DNA from: Merluccius polli
Lineage: Eukaryota; Chordata; Actinopteri; Gadiformes; Merlucciidae
Assembly (NCBI GenBank): GCA_030340625.1
Contig: JAOPHQ010002876.1
Coordinates: forward strand, 127,001-191,000
Direction of reading: 5' to 3'
DNA: 64,000 nt
The translations under genes and the position numbers were made by a program. The notes under the pieces were generated by a model that saw only the letters and a program-made list of their open reading frames with translations, searched no databases and was not told the origin of the DNA. Of this stretch, positions 1 through 10,118 are shown in pieces. Position 1 is the stretch's first letter. Each line of letters opens with the position of its first letter.

Positions 1-1261
1 ATTAACTATGATCTATGAGGTAGATACTCTTTTCAACATGAGAATAGACAAATGCTTGCTTTATGCAAAAAAAGCACGTTTATTTATTGTTACAATGAGA
101 AATACTCTCAGTTCAAGTAACTAACGTGCAAACTGCATAGTAATGTTTACTAACACAGTAGTGTGTTGAACTTCACATTTGATCTATTCATCGTCATTTT
201 TGTTTAAGCAGCCATTTAACACAAAATGCCCCTCAATGCATTGCAATTTGCATCAAATTCAAAACAAACAGGGTGATGCACAAAATAACTTAAAGAAAAT
301 AATAATTTAAAATAAATAAAGTGTTTGCGGCTTGTAGAGTTGTCCAGCTGTTTCCCTTTTAAATGATCCAGCGTAGTTTGCTTCATGCGAGGGGGCGTCG
401 GGCAGAGGTGGACTGGCCATCGGGCATACTGGGCAATTGCCCGGTATGCCCGATGCACATTTTGGGCCGGCCCAGGACTGTCATAAAAAAAAAAGAAGTA
501 ATTTGTCCTAACCGGAGGCGGTGTGTTACGATCGCCCCCGCGTCGGTCGTCGGACCGGGGTGTGTGACGATCGCGCTCGCGCCCCCCCCCATTTTTTATC
601 CATTACTGCTCACGGGGTTGTAGTTCAGCCCGTTCTCATCCCAACTCGTAATATACCGACGATTTGTCACGCCCCTAGACGTCTGATACTGATGCAAAAG
701 GTACCCTCCCGCGTCTGTGTGAAACGATCTGGGTTCTAAACCCGTTCGCGGTGGTAAGAGACGAGCAGAGTCTACAGCGTCCATTCACTCCAATAATAAC
801 CCGGTCACGGTGATAGATTACGCTAACCCTATCCCTAACCCTAACCATAACCCTAACCATAACCCTAACCCTTTTTGGAGTGAATTGTTTCACAGTAGAC
901 TGCGGACGCTGTAGACTCTGCTATGCGAGCGGACGCTGTAGACTCTGCTCGTCTCTTACCAACGCGAACGGGTTTATGAGAGCCCCCAGATCGTTTCACA
1001 CAGACGCGGGAGGGTACCTTTTGCGTCAATGTCAGACGTCTAGGGGCGTGACAAATCGTCGGTATATTACGAGTTGGGATGAGAAGGTGTTGTGTAGTTT
1101 GTTTGCGGCACCGACCTCGTGTGCATTGCTTCCTGATTTCCCGAGCTACGGAGTGGCCCGAGGTTCAAATGTCACAGCGTTAATCGCGCGTTAAAAAAAA
1201 TAGTGCCGTTAAAAACATGTTGCGTTAACTCGTTAATAACACGTTAACTTTGACAGCCTTA
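1..1261. mobile_element. hAT-like non-autonomous element, copy 1, cut by window edge
   Basis: This is the right part of an element whose complete copy lies at 5431-7578. The right end reads ...TTGACAGCCTTA at 1250-1261 and is followed by ATTTATTT at 1262-1269, the same 8-bp target site that flanks copy 2. Element and flanks therefore look copied together by segmental duplication rather than inserted twice. The interior has no transposase. It carries a foldback element with a telomere-like spacer (617-1090). Compared with copy 2 it lacks the solo LTR and the SINE, so it preserves both empty sites. Confidence 0.75.
617..1090. repeat. Foldback element with CCCTAA-like spacer
   Basis: Two long inverted arms, roughly 617-795 and 935-1090, share blocks such as CCCAACTCGTAATATACCGA and its reverse complement. 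Between the arms, about 820-872, lies a degenerate CCCTAA/CCATAA array that resembles vertebrate telomere repeats. The same structure recurs at 6728-7408. No coding potential is seen. Confidence 0.7.
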
Positions 1262-1350
1262 ATTTATTTATGTCTTTATTTCTTTTTTCTGGTGGTTGGT
1301 GTTAGTAAAAGTAGTGTAAAGAAGACACACCTTAATATGATAATAATAAA

Positions 1351-1361
1351 ACCTTAATATG

Positions 1362-1418
<57 letters not shown>
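1351..1418. repeat. (ATA)n microsatellite
   Basis: A run of about 20 ATA/TAA triplets. The duplicated flank has a shorter, interrupted version at about 7718-7762. Confidence 0.9.
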
Positions 1419-1534
1419 TGACCTAAATATGATAATACCAAGGAGATGGGGAAGTTGGTAGTCATTTATGAGTGTATGCCGGCTTGTCAGATAAGGAAAT
1501 CTTAGACAATGTTAAGGGCGCCCGAGTGACTAAC

Positions 1535-2160
1535 TGTTACGTGGTAGTACTTTATTGTACTGACTTTTGTGTTTGCACTAATATCTTGTTTTTGCCTTGC
1601 TCCCGCATCCAATCCCCTCAATCACCTCCTGGAGGCAGAGCATTGTGACTGCGAGGTGCTGACTGGCTCTCCCTGATTGTTGGCACCGCCCCCACACATA
1701 TGCCCAGTGGAGGATGGCGTCTCCCCCTCTCTCTCCTATTGATGCTGGCACACCTGTACAATTGGTTACTCCTTGTTAAGTATAACTGCATGGTGTTGAC
1801 TGTTTTCAACACCTTACCTTTGTTACTTTTTCTCGCCTTGGTGGTTACTTTCTACACTTTAAGTTTAGGATCAGTTAGGGTAGTGAGTTAGTTTACCCGG
1901 AAGACGCACTGGTTTTTGATTTGTCCACTCCGCGAGTTGTGCGTCGGGCTCGGGAGACAGGTAAGGTGCTCCACCCAGTTAGTGAGCGTGAGGGTTTTTC
2001 TTTATCGTTTTCCTGCCTCATGTTGTAACCACCTTGGTCGTGCTGTTGACTGGGTTTTTGTCCAGTCGATCGTTCCTCTCATGTGGAACTAAATAAAATA
2101 TGTTTCAACAAGTAAAGACTTGACTTTCCCCTTAAACCCTGTCGTCTGACTCTTTATATA
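1535..2160 (+). mobile_element. Possible solo or partial LTR
   Basis: The similarity between the two duplicated flanks stops at GAGTGACTAAC (about 1534), where this copy continues with TGTTACG. The segment contains an AATAAA signal near 2091 and ends just before a TTTGGCATTCCCAGCAAGG stretch that looks like a gypsy-type primer-binding site. No second LTR and no terminal CA were found, so this is a tentative structural reading. Confidence 0.3.
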
Positions 2161-2162
2161 AT

Positions 2163-2468
2163 TTGGCATTCCCAGCAAGGTGTCTTATGCAAGGGACACT
2201 GGATTCTTACAGAAAGATAAGAAATAAACATCTTTTTGAATGTATAAATCAGTGGACAAGGAAATTAAGAATGGAAAACACGGCACTCTACACAATTCAA
2301 TTACCTATTCCTTATTGGTTAATGCAAGATTTGGATATTCATTTAACTTTTTTACAAGAAAATAATAAACATGCGATTGCCTTAAAATTGGACCAATATC
2401 TGAACAGTGGTGGAGCCTGAGCTATGCTAAACTGTTAAGCACTTGTCTGTGTTGTAGACTAGAAATGG
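2163..2468 (+). other. Unassigned AT-rich stretch with an 85-codon ORF
   Basis: An ORF covers 2163-2420. It has no motif I recognise, no obvious splice signals and AT-rich codon use, and it follows a putative primer-binding site, so it may be a retrotransposon scrap. I assign no function. Confidence 0.2.
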
Positions 2469-4118
2469 GTTAGCTTTAGCTCATTTATAATACTAATTTA
2501 TAATAATAACTAACTTAATAATAACTGACTTAATTGGGCGTGCTTGAAACTTGTTCTTGTGAAATCCTTAATTTTTCTTCATTTGTGTTGACTATACCTG
2601 AAGATAAAATAAAGTAAAACAAAAAAAGCCAACTGAGTGAAGCAATCCATTTGATCATTGTGGGCATAATAATTTATTTACAAGCATAAAATCTCACATA
2701 CTGGACTGAAACAGTAACTGTTCAAAAATATGGTAAAAATACATGTTGCCACATGTTAATTTACACACTAAACATGTAAAATTCCAGTGGGATGACACCT
2801 GGACTGGACCTGTCAAAAGTATTTTTCCGCGATACAAAGTTGACATTTAACGTGACACCATACACAATACAAGCTTAGAAAACACACACACACACACACA
2901 CACACTTAATACTTTCACACATCACTGTGTGAGGCAGCAAACAAACACCGCCGCCGTCTCCTCCCTCAGCGTGCTCAACAGCTACTGCTCCGCTTGCTGC
3001 CCGAGGAGATGGAGGTGGTGGTGGTGTTCTTCCTGGACTTGAGCGCGGTGAACGACACGCGCAGGCGCTCCGCCGTCCGCTGGCTGCGGCAAATGAAGTG
3101 TGTTGCGCACGTGCTCCCGGAAGTCCTCCGAGATGAAGTAGTAGACGAAGGGGTCCACGCAGCTGTTGAGGCTGGCGAAGCACAGCGACACCACGTAGAA
3201 GCCGTAGCCGTTGTTGGTCCGCTGGGCCAGCAGCAGCGAGTAGTGCACCAGCAGCGCGACGTTGCTGGGGCCGAAGCACACCAGGTACATGACCAGCACG
3301 ATGACGATCAGTGCCACCGCCTTGCGCCGCTGCCTAGCAATGGCCTCGTCCGTCATGGAGCTGCACAGGACCTTGAGCATCTGCACGTACGCCACCATGC
3401 ACACCACCGTGGGCACGAAGAAACCCAGCAGGCCCATGGTCAGGAAGTAGCCGGCCGCCATCGTCCGCTGGTCAGGCATGGTGACGTCGTGGCATGTGAC
3501 CACTTTCATGTTGGAGAGCTCCACCGTTTGGTCGTACAGGTAGAGGGGCGTGGTGAGGACCCAGACCGCCAGCCAAATGGCCACAGAGACGCCGACGCTC
3601 GTGGCGTTGCCCCGTCGTCGCTTGGATAACGGGTAAACGATTGCCCAGTAGCGCTGCAAGCTGATGCAGGTGATGAAGGCGATGGAACAGTACATGTTGG
3701 CGTAGAAGAACGCCACCAGGACCTTGCAGAGACCCTCGCCGTAGATCCAGTTGTTGCCGTTCAAGTGGTAGGCGATCTTGAGTGGGATCCAGACGACAAA
3801 GAGCAGGTCGCACAGCGCCAGGTTGGCCATGAAGATGGAGGACGGGTTCTTCTTCTTGGTCCGGAATAGAAACACCCAGATGGCCAGGGCGTTGGTGGGC
3901 AGCCCCACGACGAACACAATGATGTAGACGATGGGGAGGAAGACAGTAGTCAGCCGACTCTCCAAGACCATTTTTCCGGTGAGGCTGACCTGAAATCCGG
4001 CCGGTGTCCTGGTACCAGTAAAAGAAAAGCCTTTATTCTCTGCTTGACCATCATCTAGATTCAAAAACAACAGAAAAATGCAAATGTATTAACTTTATGT
4101 CCAAGCAAAGAAGTATTC
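2469..4118. repeat. Segmental duplication unit, PAR2 exon 2 block, copy A
   Basis: The block from GTTAGCTTTAGC at 2469 to TATTCCACTT near 4118 is repeated nearly base for base at 16446-18098. It holds the 3' UTR, exon 2 and the end of the intron. A minus-strand AATAAA signal is at 2673-2678. Similarity begins abruptly on the left; in copy B that edge coincides with an LTR end. Confidence 0.9.
2881..2905. repeat. (CA)n microsatellite in the 3' UTR of PAR2 copy A
   Basis: About 12 CA units. The equivalent tract in copy B (16855-16886) is a few units longer. Confidence 0.9.
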
Positions 4119-4857
4119 CACTTCAAAAACATTGTTCACTGCCTTTGGTATAGCTTTGTTATTATCTTTATCTGTGGCTTGGAGGATGATAAGGTTTTCA
4201 TCATCAGATTGTTTTTAAGATGGCTCACAAGTCCACGCCCACACCCACACCCACACTCCCCCCCCCCCCCCCCCCCCCCCCCCACCAGATTTAAGTCATG
4301 TTGACACAGGCTCAAAACAGCATCCAACAACATAAAATACCCATAACATATCACTGTCAAAAAGTAGGCTATATTAACATACATCTCAAAGTCTAGCTAA
4401 TAAACTCCCTTGGAAAGCCTCAGAAATGAAGGGGACCCCAGATCACTAAGGTCCCTTCATTCAACTCATTACAGTCGCCGTATTGAGGACACGGTACGCG
4501 GACGCCGCCATTAATTACATCGCCTTGAAGGAAACCTACATGAGGTCGCAATTCATTTTTAATTCATTCAATTGTAATGCGACCTAAGATCATTTTCCCG
4601 ATGCTTGATGCGCACCGCGTAACCCATAACAACACAATCAGCGGTCAAATCATTTAGACTCCTGCTGTCCCATCACTTTAATCAATAATGATGAAAATCA
4701 AGAGGTATTAGCATTTTTTGGCCCAGTTTATAGTCTATACGGACTACGGTGGAAATTATATGTGACACTCACCATCATCAGTCACAGTAGAAGTTGATAT
4801 CTTGAGGAAAACCCCCAGCAGCAGCACCGCCAGCTTAGAAACACGACCAGGCGTCAT
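2982..4857 (-). CDS. f2rl1: Protease-activated receptor 2-like, copy A (two exons, frameshifted tail)
   Basis: PAR2 is a class A G-protein-coupled receptor at the plasma membrane; a trypsin-like protease cuts its N-terminus and the new end acts as the agonist. Exon 1 (4857 down to 4773) starts at an ATG, encodes a 28-residue signal peptide with a VLLLGVFLK core, and ends at GTGAGT in phase 1. Exon 2 (4054 down to 2982) follows a pyrimidine-rich acceptor ending CTAG, also phase 1. The likely cleavage point is ENK/GFSFTG. Seven membrane spans follow, with NALAIWVFLF in TM1, QRYWAIVYP after TM3, CHDV in loop 2 and DPFVYYF in TM7. One extra base near 3097, relative to copy B, shifts the frame after RNT and replaces the CRS palmitoylation site and serine-rich tail with a His-rich tail. 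The core fits PAR2 well. Whether the copy is functional is uncertain. Confidence 0.88.
4258..4283. repeat. Poly-C tract in the PAR2 copy A intron
   Basis: About 26 uninterrupted C, after a CCCACA-rich stretch. The exact length is unreliable in any assembly. Confidence 0.85.
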
Positions 4858-4932
4858 TTCTCCTCTCCGTCCAAGTGAGCGCCTCTCACACTTTACTCCC
4901 ACAGCTGTAATAGGCGTGCCCGGTTTTGTGGT
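4344..4932. repeat. Duplicated PAR2 exon 1 block, copy A
   Basis: This block holds exon 1, its 5' flank and part of the intron. It matches 40905-41522 with small differences: copy B has about ten extra bases just 5' of the start codon and a few intronic changes. It shows that the distant exon at 41.4 kb belongs to the second PAR2 copy. Confidence 0.88.
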
Positions 4933-4942
4933 ATGCTTTTAG

Positions 4943-5210
4943 CATAGACATATATACATAGACGCCTCATAGACTGACGCTGCCTGTTGGAGTTGACGTA
5001 GCAGCGCGGCCGCCATCTTGGATGGGTCCCCAATGCGTCCCCAGTGCATTCATTTCTATGGAGGAAGGCGTATCCCCAACTACAATAATAAGCAGAACTC
5101 CCCGAATTTTTACCGGATTTTCACACGGTTTGGTTTGTTACAAATGGCAGAGATTTATTTATGATACAGGACGAATTAATAATATATATATATTTTTTTA
5201 AATAATAAGA
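4943..5210. mobile_element. MITE of the CATAGACATATATACATAG family, right end missing
   Basis: The left end and interior match the complete element at 38974-39432, including GACGCCTCATAGACTGACGC and the block around GTTTGTTACAAATGGCAG. The right inverted terminus is absent. It lies just upstream of PAR2 exon 1 copy A. Confidence 0.75.
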
Positions 5211-5279
5211 ATTATTATTTACTTACTTTTTTAAGAAGCCTGTTCCTGGAACCATGACGCTGCAACCAACGCTACAAAG

Positions 5280-5333
5280 GGCGCGCGCACACACACGCAC
5301 ACGTATCACACGTACACACGTACACACACACAC
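5280..5333. repeat. Degenerate CA-rich repeat
   Basis: Imperfect CACACG/CACACA tract. No gene is seen between 4860 and 7890. Confidence 0.7.
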
Positions 5334-6113
5334 TGCTCCTTCTAGTCTCAGGGCTCTAAATTAATAGGCGATCAGTGGTGGCTCTCATTCAATTATCTGG
5401 TTTATCTATATATTTTTAATGTATTTATTTTAGGGCTGTCAATCGATTAAAATATTTAACTCGATTAATCGCATGATTGATTATAGTTGATTATAGTTAT
5501 ATATAGTCATGATTAATCACGATTAACTATGATCTATGAGGTAATACTCTTTTCAACATGAGAATAGACAAATGCTTGCTTTATGCAAAAAAAGCATGTT
5601 TATTTATTGTTACAATGAGAAATACTCTCAGTTCAAGTAACTAACGTGCAAACTGCATAGTAATGTTTACTAACACAGTAGTGTGTTGAACTTCACATTT
5701 GATCTATTCATCCTCATTTTTGTTTAAGCAGCCATTTAACACAAAAGAATGCCCCTCAATGCATTGCATTGCAATTTGCATCAAATTCAAAACAAACAGG
5801 GTGATGCACAAAATAACTTAAAGAAAATAATAATTTAAAATAAATTAGGTGTTTGCGGCTTGTAGAGTTGTCCAGCTGTTTCCCTTTTAAATGATCCAGC
5901 GTAGTTTGCTTCATGCGAGGGGGCGTCGGGCAGAGGTGGACTGGCCATCGGGCATACTGGGCAATTGCCCGGTTTGCCCGATGCACATCTTTGGGCCGGC
6001 CCAGGACTGTCATAAAAAAAAGAAGTAATTTGTCCTAACCGGAGGCGGTGTGTTACGATCGCCCCCCCGTCGGTCGTCGGACCGGGGTGTGTGACGATCG
6101 CGCTCGCCCCCCC

Positions 6114-6690
6114 TGAAGGTATGGTTATATGTTAGATCTATCAGATGACCAATGAATTGGGTCACACTAACCTCGGTGCCTTTCTGCTGAAGTAAGACAG
6201 AATCATGAGATATAAGCAGAGGCATATAATTATAAAAGCAACTCCACATGATCAGAATGAGTACATTGTTGGTGACATGTGCAGAATACATGGTGATAAA
6301 CATATGATAGTAAAGAACAGGCAGGCCTGTCTTTGAACATGTAAAGAACAGTGGGAGTCAGATAATACGAGGATGACATGGGGAAACGTAGACAGCCAGC
6401 CTTTTTGTGATGACGGTTGCATTGTTTTGTGTATATAACATCCTGAGATAGAGAGATGTGTGCTCAGACTTCGCGAACTGACACACACATACTTTGTTGT
6501 TCGGTCAGGGAAAACGTAGTCGGGACCCAGATATATCTGTAAAAACTCTGCACATTATACTGGTGTTAACAATAAAACTGATTATTTCTTAAAGCTAAAC
6601 AACTTCTTCTATCGCTTCATTAACGAACACGCGTGAGTAGGGGTTTCATTTTTTTCCATCATCATCGCTTTGAAACCGCCTCTCACAACA
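6114..6690 (+). mobile_element. Solo retroviral LTR
   Basis: Begins TGAAGGTATGG, ends CTCACAACA, and closely matches the LTRs at 19312-19906 and 59981-60553. An AATAAA signal lies in AACAATAAAACTG near 6570. It sits inside a C-rich run, with CCCC on both sides as a plausible target duplication. Copy 1 of the host repeat near 580-592 shows the uninterrupted C run. No internal viral sequence remains, which fits LTR-LTR recombination. Confidence 0.88.
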
Positions 6691-6727
6691 CCCCCCCCCC
6701 CCCAATTTTTTATCCATTACTGCTCAC

Positions 6728-7408
6728 GGGGTTGTAGTTCAGCCCGTTCTCATCCCAACTCGTAATATACCGACGATTTGTCACGCCCCTAGACGTCTGA
6801 TACTGACGCAAAAGGTACCCTCCCGCGTCTGTGTGAAACGATCTGGGTTCTCATAAACCCGTTCGCGGTGGTAAGAGACGAGCAGAGTCTACAGCGTCCA
6901 TTCACTCCAATAATAACCCGGTCGGGCGCCCGGATAGCTCAGTGAGAGCTGGCGACCCATGTACCGAGGCTGAGTCCTTGCTGCAGCGGCCCGGGGTCGA
7001 ATCCGACCTGTGGCCCTTTGCTGCGTGTCATCCCCTCTCTCTCTCTGCCCCCATTTCCTGTCTATCTCCAGCTGTCCTATAATAAAAAAGGCAATAAAAG
7101 CCCAAAAAAATATTAGAAAAACAATAATAACCCGGTCACGGTGATAGATTACGCTAACCCTAACCATAACCCTAACCATAACCCTAACCCTTTTTGGAGT
7201 GAATTGTTTCACAGTAGACTGCGGACGCTGTAGACTCTGCTCTGCGAGCGGACGCTGTAGACTCTGCTCGTCTCTTACCACCGCGAAAGGGGTTATGAGA
7301 ACCCCCAGATCATTTCACACAGACGCGGGAGGGTACCTTTTGCGTCAATGTCAGACGTCTAGGGGCGTGACAAATCGTCGGTATATTACGAGTTGGGATG
7401 AGAACGTT
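6728..7408. repeat. Foldback element, copy 2, split by a SINE
   Basis: Same inverted arms as 617-1090, with CCCTAA-like spacer repeats at about 7155-7188. A SINE sits in the loop side of the left arm. Confidence 0.65.
6924..7122 (+). mobile_element. tRNA-derived SINE
   Basis: The 5' part is tRNA-like, with an A-box region GGATAGCTCAGTGAGAGC and a B-box GGTCGAATCC. A tRNA-unrelated body and an A-rich tail follow. It is flanked by the exact 15-bp duplication AATAATAACCCGGTC (6909-6923 and 7123-7137). Copy 1 of the host repeat near 790-804 has a single AATAATAACCCGGTC, the empty site. It is not a functional tRNA gene because the body does not fold into a full tRNA. Confidence 0.92.
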
Positions 7409-7622
7409 GTGTAGTTTGTTTGCGGCACCGACCTCGTGTGCATTGCTTCCTGATTTCCCGAGCTACGGAGTGGCCCGAGGTTCATATGTCACAGCGTTAA
7501 TCGCGCGTTAAAAAAAATAGTGCCGTTAAAAACATGTTGCGTTAACTCGTTAATAACGCGTTAACTTTGACAGCCTTAATTTATTTATGTCTTTATTTCT
7601 TTTTCTGGTGGTTGGTGTTAGC

Positions 7623-7687
7623 AAAAGTAGTGTAAAGAAGGTGTGTAGTAGCCATAGGCTACTACACACCTTCTTTACACTACTTTT
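7623..7687. repeat. Perfect 31-bp hairpin with 3-base loop
   Basis: Arms 7623-7653 and 7657-7687 are exact reverse complements around ATA. In the duplicated flank at about 1305-1335 only one arm start is present, followed by ACACACC. Confidence 0.9.
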
Positions 7688-7715
7688 AATATGATAATAA
7701 TAAAACCTTAATATG

Positions 7716-7749
<34 letters not shown>

Positions 7750-7887
7750 TAATAATAATACTATGATAATATGACCTAAATATGATAATACCAAGGAGAT
7801 GGGGAAGTTGGTAGTCATTTATGAGTGTATGCCAGCTTGTCAGATAAGGAAATCTTAGACAATGTTAAGGGCGCCCGAGTGACTAAC

Positions 7888-8441
7888 GTTATGAGGTAAA
7901 ATCGTAAGGAAGGGAGCAGTCCTGCTTACATTTGAAAGTAATGTTATGCCAGGGAAAGTATTTCTTGGAAATATGGTGTATCAGGTAAGGGAGCATAAAA
8001 GACCACCCATGCGATGTTATAATTGTCAGAAGTTTGGACATGTGGCGGGCTAAATGTAAATGTGGAAATGTGGCGGGGATCATGAATATCAAGCGTGTAA
8101 AGCAGAGGTTCCTAAATGTTGTAATTGCGGAGGAGATCATACAGCATCGTTTCGTGGGTGTGAACATTTGTTCAGGCCCAACGGGTCCAGACAGTGAGAG
8201 AACAGCACAAGGTCTCATATGCAGAGGCAGTTAACAGAGTCAACAGAGAACAAGGAGTTGGGAACAAAAAGGCAAACAGCAGTCAACAAGTCTCTTCAAT
8301 TGCTCCAGTACATTCCCATGATACGATCATTTTGAGTAGGGAAACATTTCTGGCTTCCATTGTTGATGTGTTGGAAGGAGCAAAATCATCAACTAAGAGA
8401 TCAGACATAATCAAAATTGTGGTTGAAGCAGCTGAAAGTTT
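7888..8441 (+). pseudogene. I-like LINE, ORF1 3' part with zinc knuckles
   Basis: Read across frames, 8015-8170 gives repeated Cys-His knuckles (CYNCQKFGH, CKCGN...H, CCNCGGDH). This is the layout of ORF1 proteins in I/Jockey-type LINEs, which bind element RNA. A stop and frame changes break the reading. The remaining part, to about 8458, encodes a helical tail. The related endonuclease start follows after an inserted element at 9593. The ORF1 N-terminus is missing. Confidence 0.6.
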
Positions 8442-8449
8442 CCTGGGAG

Positions 8450-9584
8450 CAGGCGCGTAGGAAGGACTCAGACATTGGGGGGGACCGATTTTTTATTTTT
8501 TTGTGGGGGGGGGGGGGGGGGGGGGGGGGCATATTTGCGATCGTACAGTTGCACATAATGAACACGTAACCCATGTCTGAAACGTGTGGATGGAGCCGCC
8601 ATCGCCCGGTCCTAAACCCCGACGCTCATACAAGCCTATCACCAACCATCCACCACCATCACCATCCACCCATCACCCCCCCCCCCCACCCAGTCACACA
8701 CACATACATAATAAACGGGCCTACAGCGAACCCATATAGGCCAATACAGGCATGTAAGCCCCGATGCATTCACGCCGATAGACCAGCCGCCGCCTCCACC
8801 CTCAACACGATGACGGGTGGAGACAGTGAGGATGGATGCAGATAGGGTGACCACCTGCTAAGAAGCCCAAGAAGCCCGGGGGGGGGGGGGTATTGATTAT
8901 GCGTGACAAGGTCTCAATTCGCGGGACGCGTGAATTGGGTTTCAAACGCTGTGCGGTCACGCGCTACGCGGGACGGGTGGTCACCCTTCATGCAGAAGAG
9001 GACGCCGCCCGCCGCGGCAGAAGCGGCGGCGGCGGCGGCCGCGCGGTGCTTACCTCAATGCAGGGGGGGGGGGGGGGGCGATTCCGCCGGTTAAGACTGG
9101 GATGGGACTGGGGATGGGACTGGGCTGGGACTGGGAATAGGACTGGGCTTTTTCAGTGGAGACTACCGCGTCGCGGTCCGCTGCCGTCCGCGACGCGTCC
9201 TAATCGCGCGCGGCGCCTCCGCTCCGTAGCGCGCGGTCTCCGCCGGCCTCCATGTTATCTCCGACCCGGTTCCGACCCACTTCTGTCGGCTCGCGGCGGC
9301 GGCGGCGATGGTGATGGTGGTGATGGCGGTGCACCAGAGCAGTGAGTGTGTGTGTCTATGTCTACTATGTGTGTGTGTGTGTGTGGGGGGGTGTGGTCCT
9401 GTGGAGGGGTTGATGTCGTGACTTCGCGGGAAAATATACTTTGCATGAATAGTTTGTAACGGTGTACTTTGCAGAGGTTGTTTGCACAAAAAAAAAAAAA
9501 AAAAAAAAATTATAATTTATATGTTTTGCGGGGGCGGGGCTAGTGGGTGTCAACATTGGGGGGGACGCGGTTCCTACGCGCCTG
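8450..9584. mobile_element. hAT-like non-autonomous element inserted in the LINE
   Basis: Inverted ends CAGGCGCGTAGGAA (8450) and TTCCTACGCGCCTG (ending 9584) are flanked by the exact 8-bp duplication CCTGGGAG (8442-8449 and 9585-9592). The interior is very G-rich (G runs near 8505-8530, 8879-8891 and 9063-9078) and CpG-rich, with a long A run near 9487-9509. Open frames inside are compositional and not convincing genes. Confidence 0.88.
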
Positions 9585-9592
9585 CCTGGGAG

Positions 9593-10030
9593 TAAATCAG
9601 TTTCTACCTGAGCAATTACATGAGTACATGAAAAGAAAAGAAAATATGAGGACTTGAAAGTATGGAGGAGGTGTTTGTGGACAGTGATGTTGGTGATTAA
9701 TAGTTTGATGTTCTATGTTCTTCAGTGGAATGCCCGGAGTCTTACTGCAAATGGACAGGAACTAAAGAGATTTGTAGATGCATTTAAATAGAAACCTGGA
9801 CTGATATGCATTCAAGAGGCTAGTATTGATTTTGTTATTCAGGGGTATGATTGTTTGAGGAAGGATAGGTCTGATAGACCAGGGGGGGTTGTGCAACTTT
9901 TATTAAATCAGGTCTTCAGTATAGAAGGCTTGATATGAGTTCCAGTGTGGAGGTTTTGGCAGTGGAAGTTTGGAGCAATCATAGTCCAATAACTTATACA
10001 TTTGTATAATCCTTGTACAATTGCTACTGT
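9593..10030 (+). pseudogene. I-like LINE, ORF2 endonuclease start (broken)
   Basis: Translation from about 9715 gives LQWNARSL, then CIQEA, then DFVIQGYDC and a glycine-rich RPGGVV. These are signatures of the apurinic-like endonuclease that nicks target DNA in LINEs. An in-frame stop (near 9789) and frame changes inactivate it, and the RT domain is gone. It ends near the truncated gypsy 3' LTR. Confidence 0.6.
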
Positions 10031-10064
10031 CTGAAACAAGGTAGACATACAGAGTTTATTGTTC

Positions 10065-10118
10065 AATGGCTGCCTGCACGGCTACTACTGCGTGAGCGTC
10101 ACGGCTCAATTCGTGACA
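10065..10118 (-). repeat. Truncated 3' LTR of the Gmr1-type element
   Basis: On the minus strand it begins TGTCACGAATTGAGCC, identical to the start of the 5' LTR at 16445, just after a purine tract (GGGGGGGAAA at 10119-10128) that can serve as polypurine tract. Similarity is lost after about 54 bases, so the 3' LTR is cut short. Confidence 0.7.

Larger units (their letters stand above)
5431..7578. mobile_element. hAT-like non-autonomous element, copy 2 (complete, with nested insertions)
   Basis: The termini are TAGGGCTGTCAA at 5431 and TTGACAGCCTTA ending at 7578. They are flanked by the exact 8-bp duplication ATTTATTT (5423-5430 and 7579-7586), as expected for hAT transposition. There is no transposase. 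It contains a solo retroviral LTR (6114-6690), a tRNA SINE (6924-7122) and the foldback element (6728-7408). Without these insertions it is about 1.35 kb and matches copy 1. Confidence 0.85.

Noticed and set aside
2994..3629. A 211-codon plus-strand ORF (and its twin at 17091-17609) over PAR2 exon 2
   Set aside because: Antisense shadow of the receptor: His/Glu/Val-rich composition, no homology, and created by the GC-rich codons of the real gene.
6924..7000. A possible tRNA gene
   Set aside because: A and B boxes are present, but the segment is the head of a SINE with a 15-bp target duplication and poly-A-type tail.
8893..9345. A 150-codon Gly/Arg-rich ORF
   Set aside because: Lies inside a non-autonomous hAT-like element with G runs; composition alone explains the open frame.
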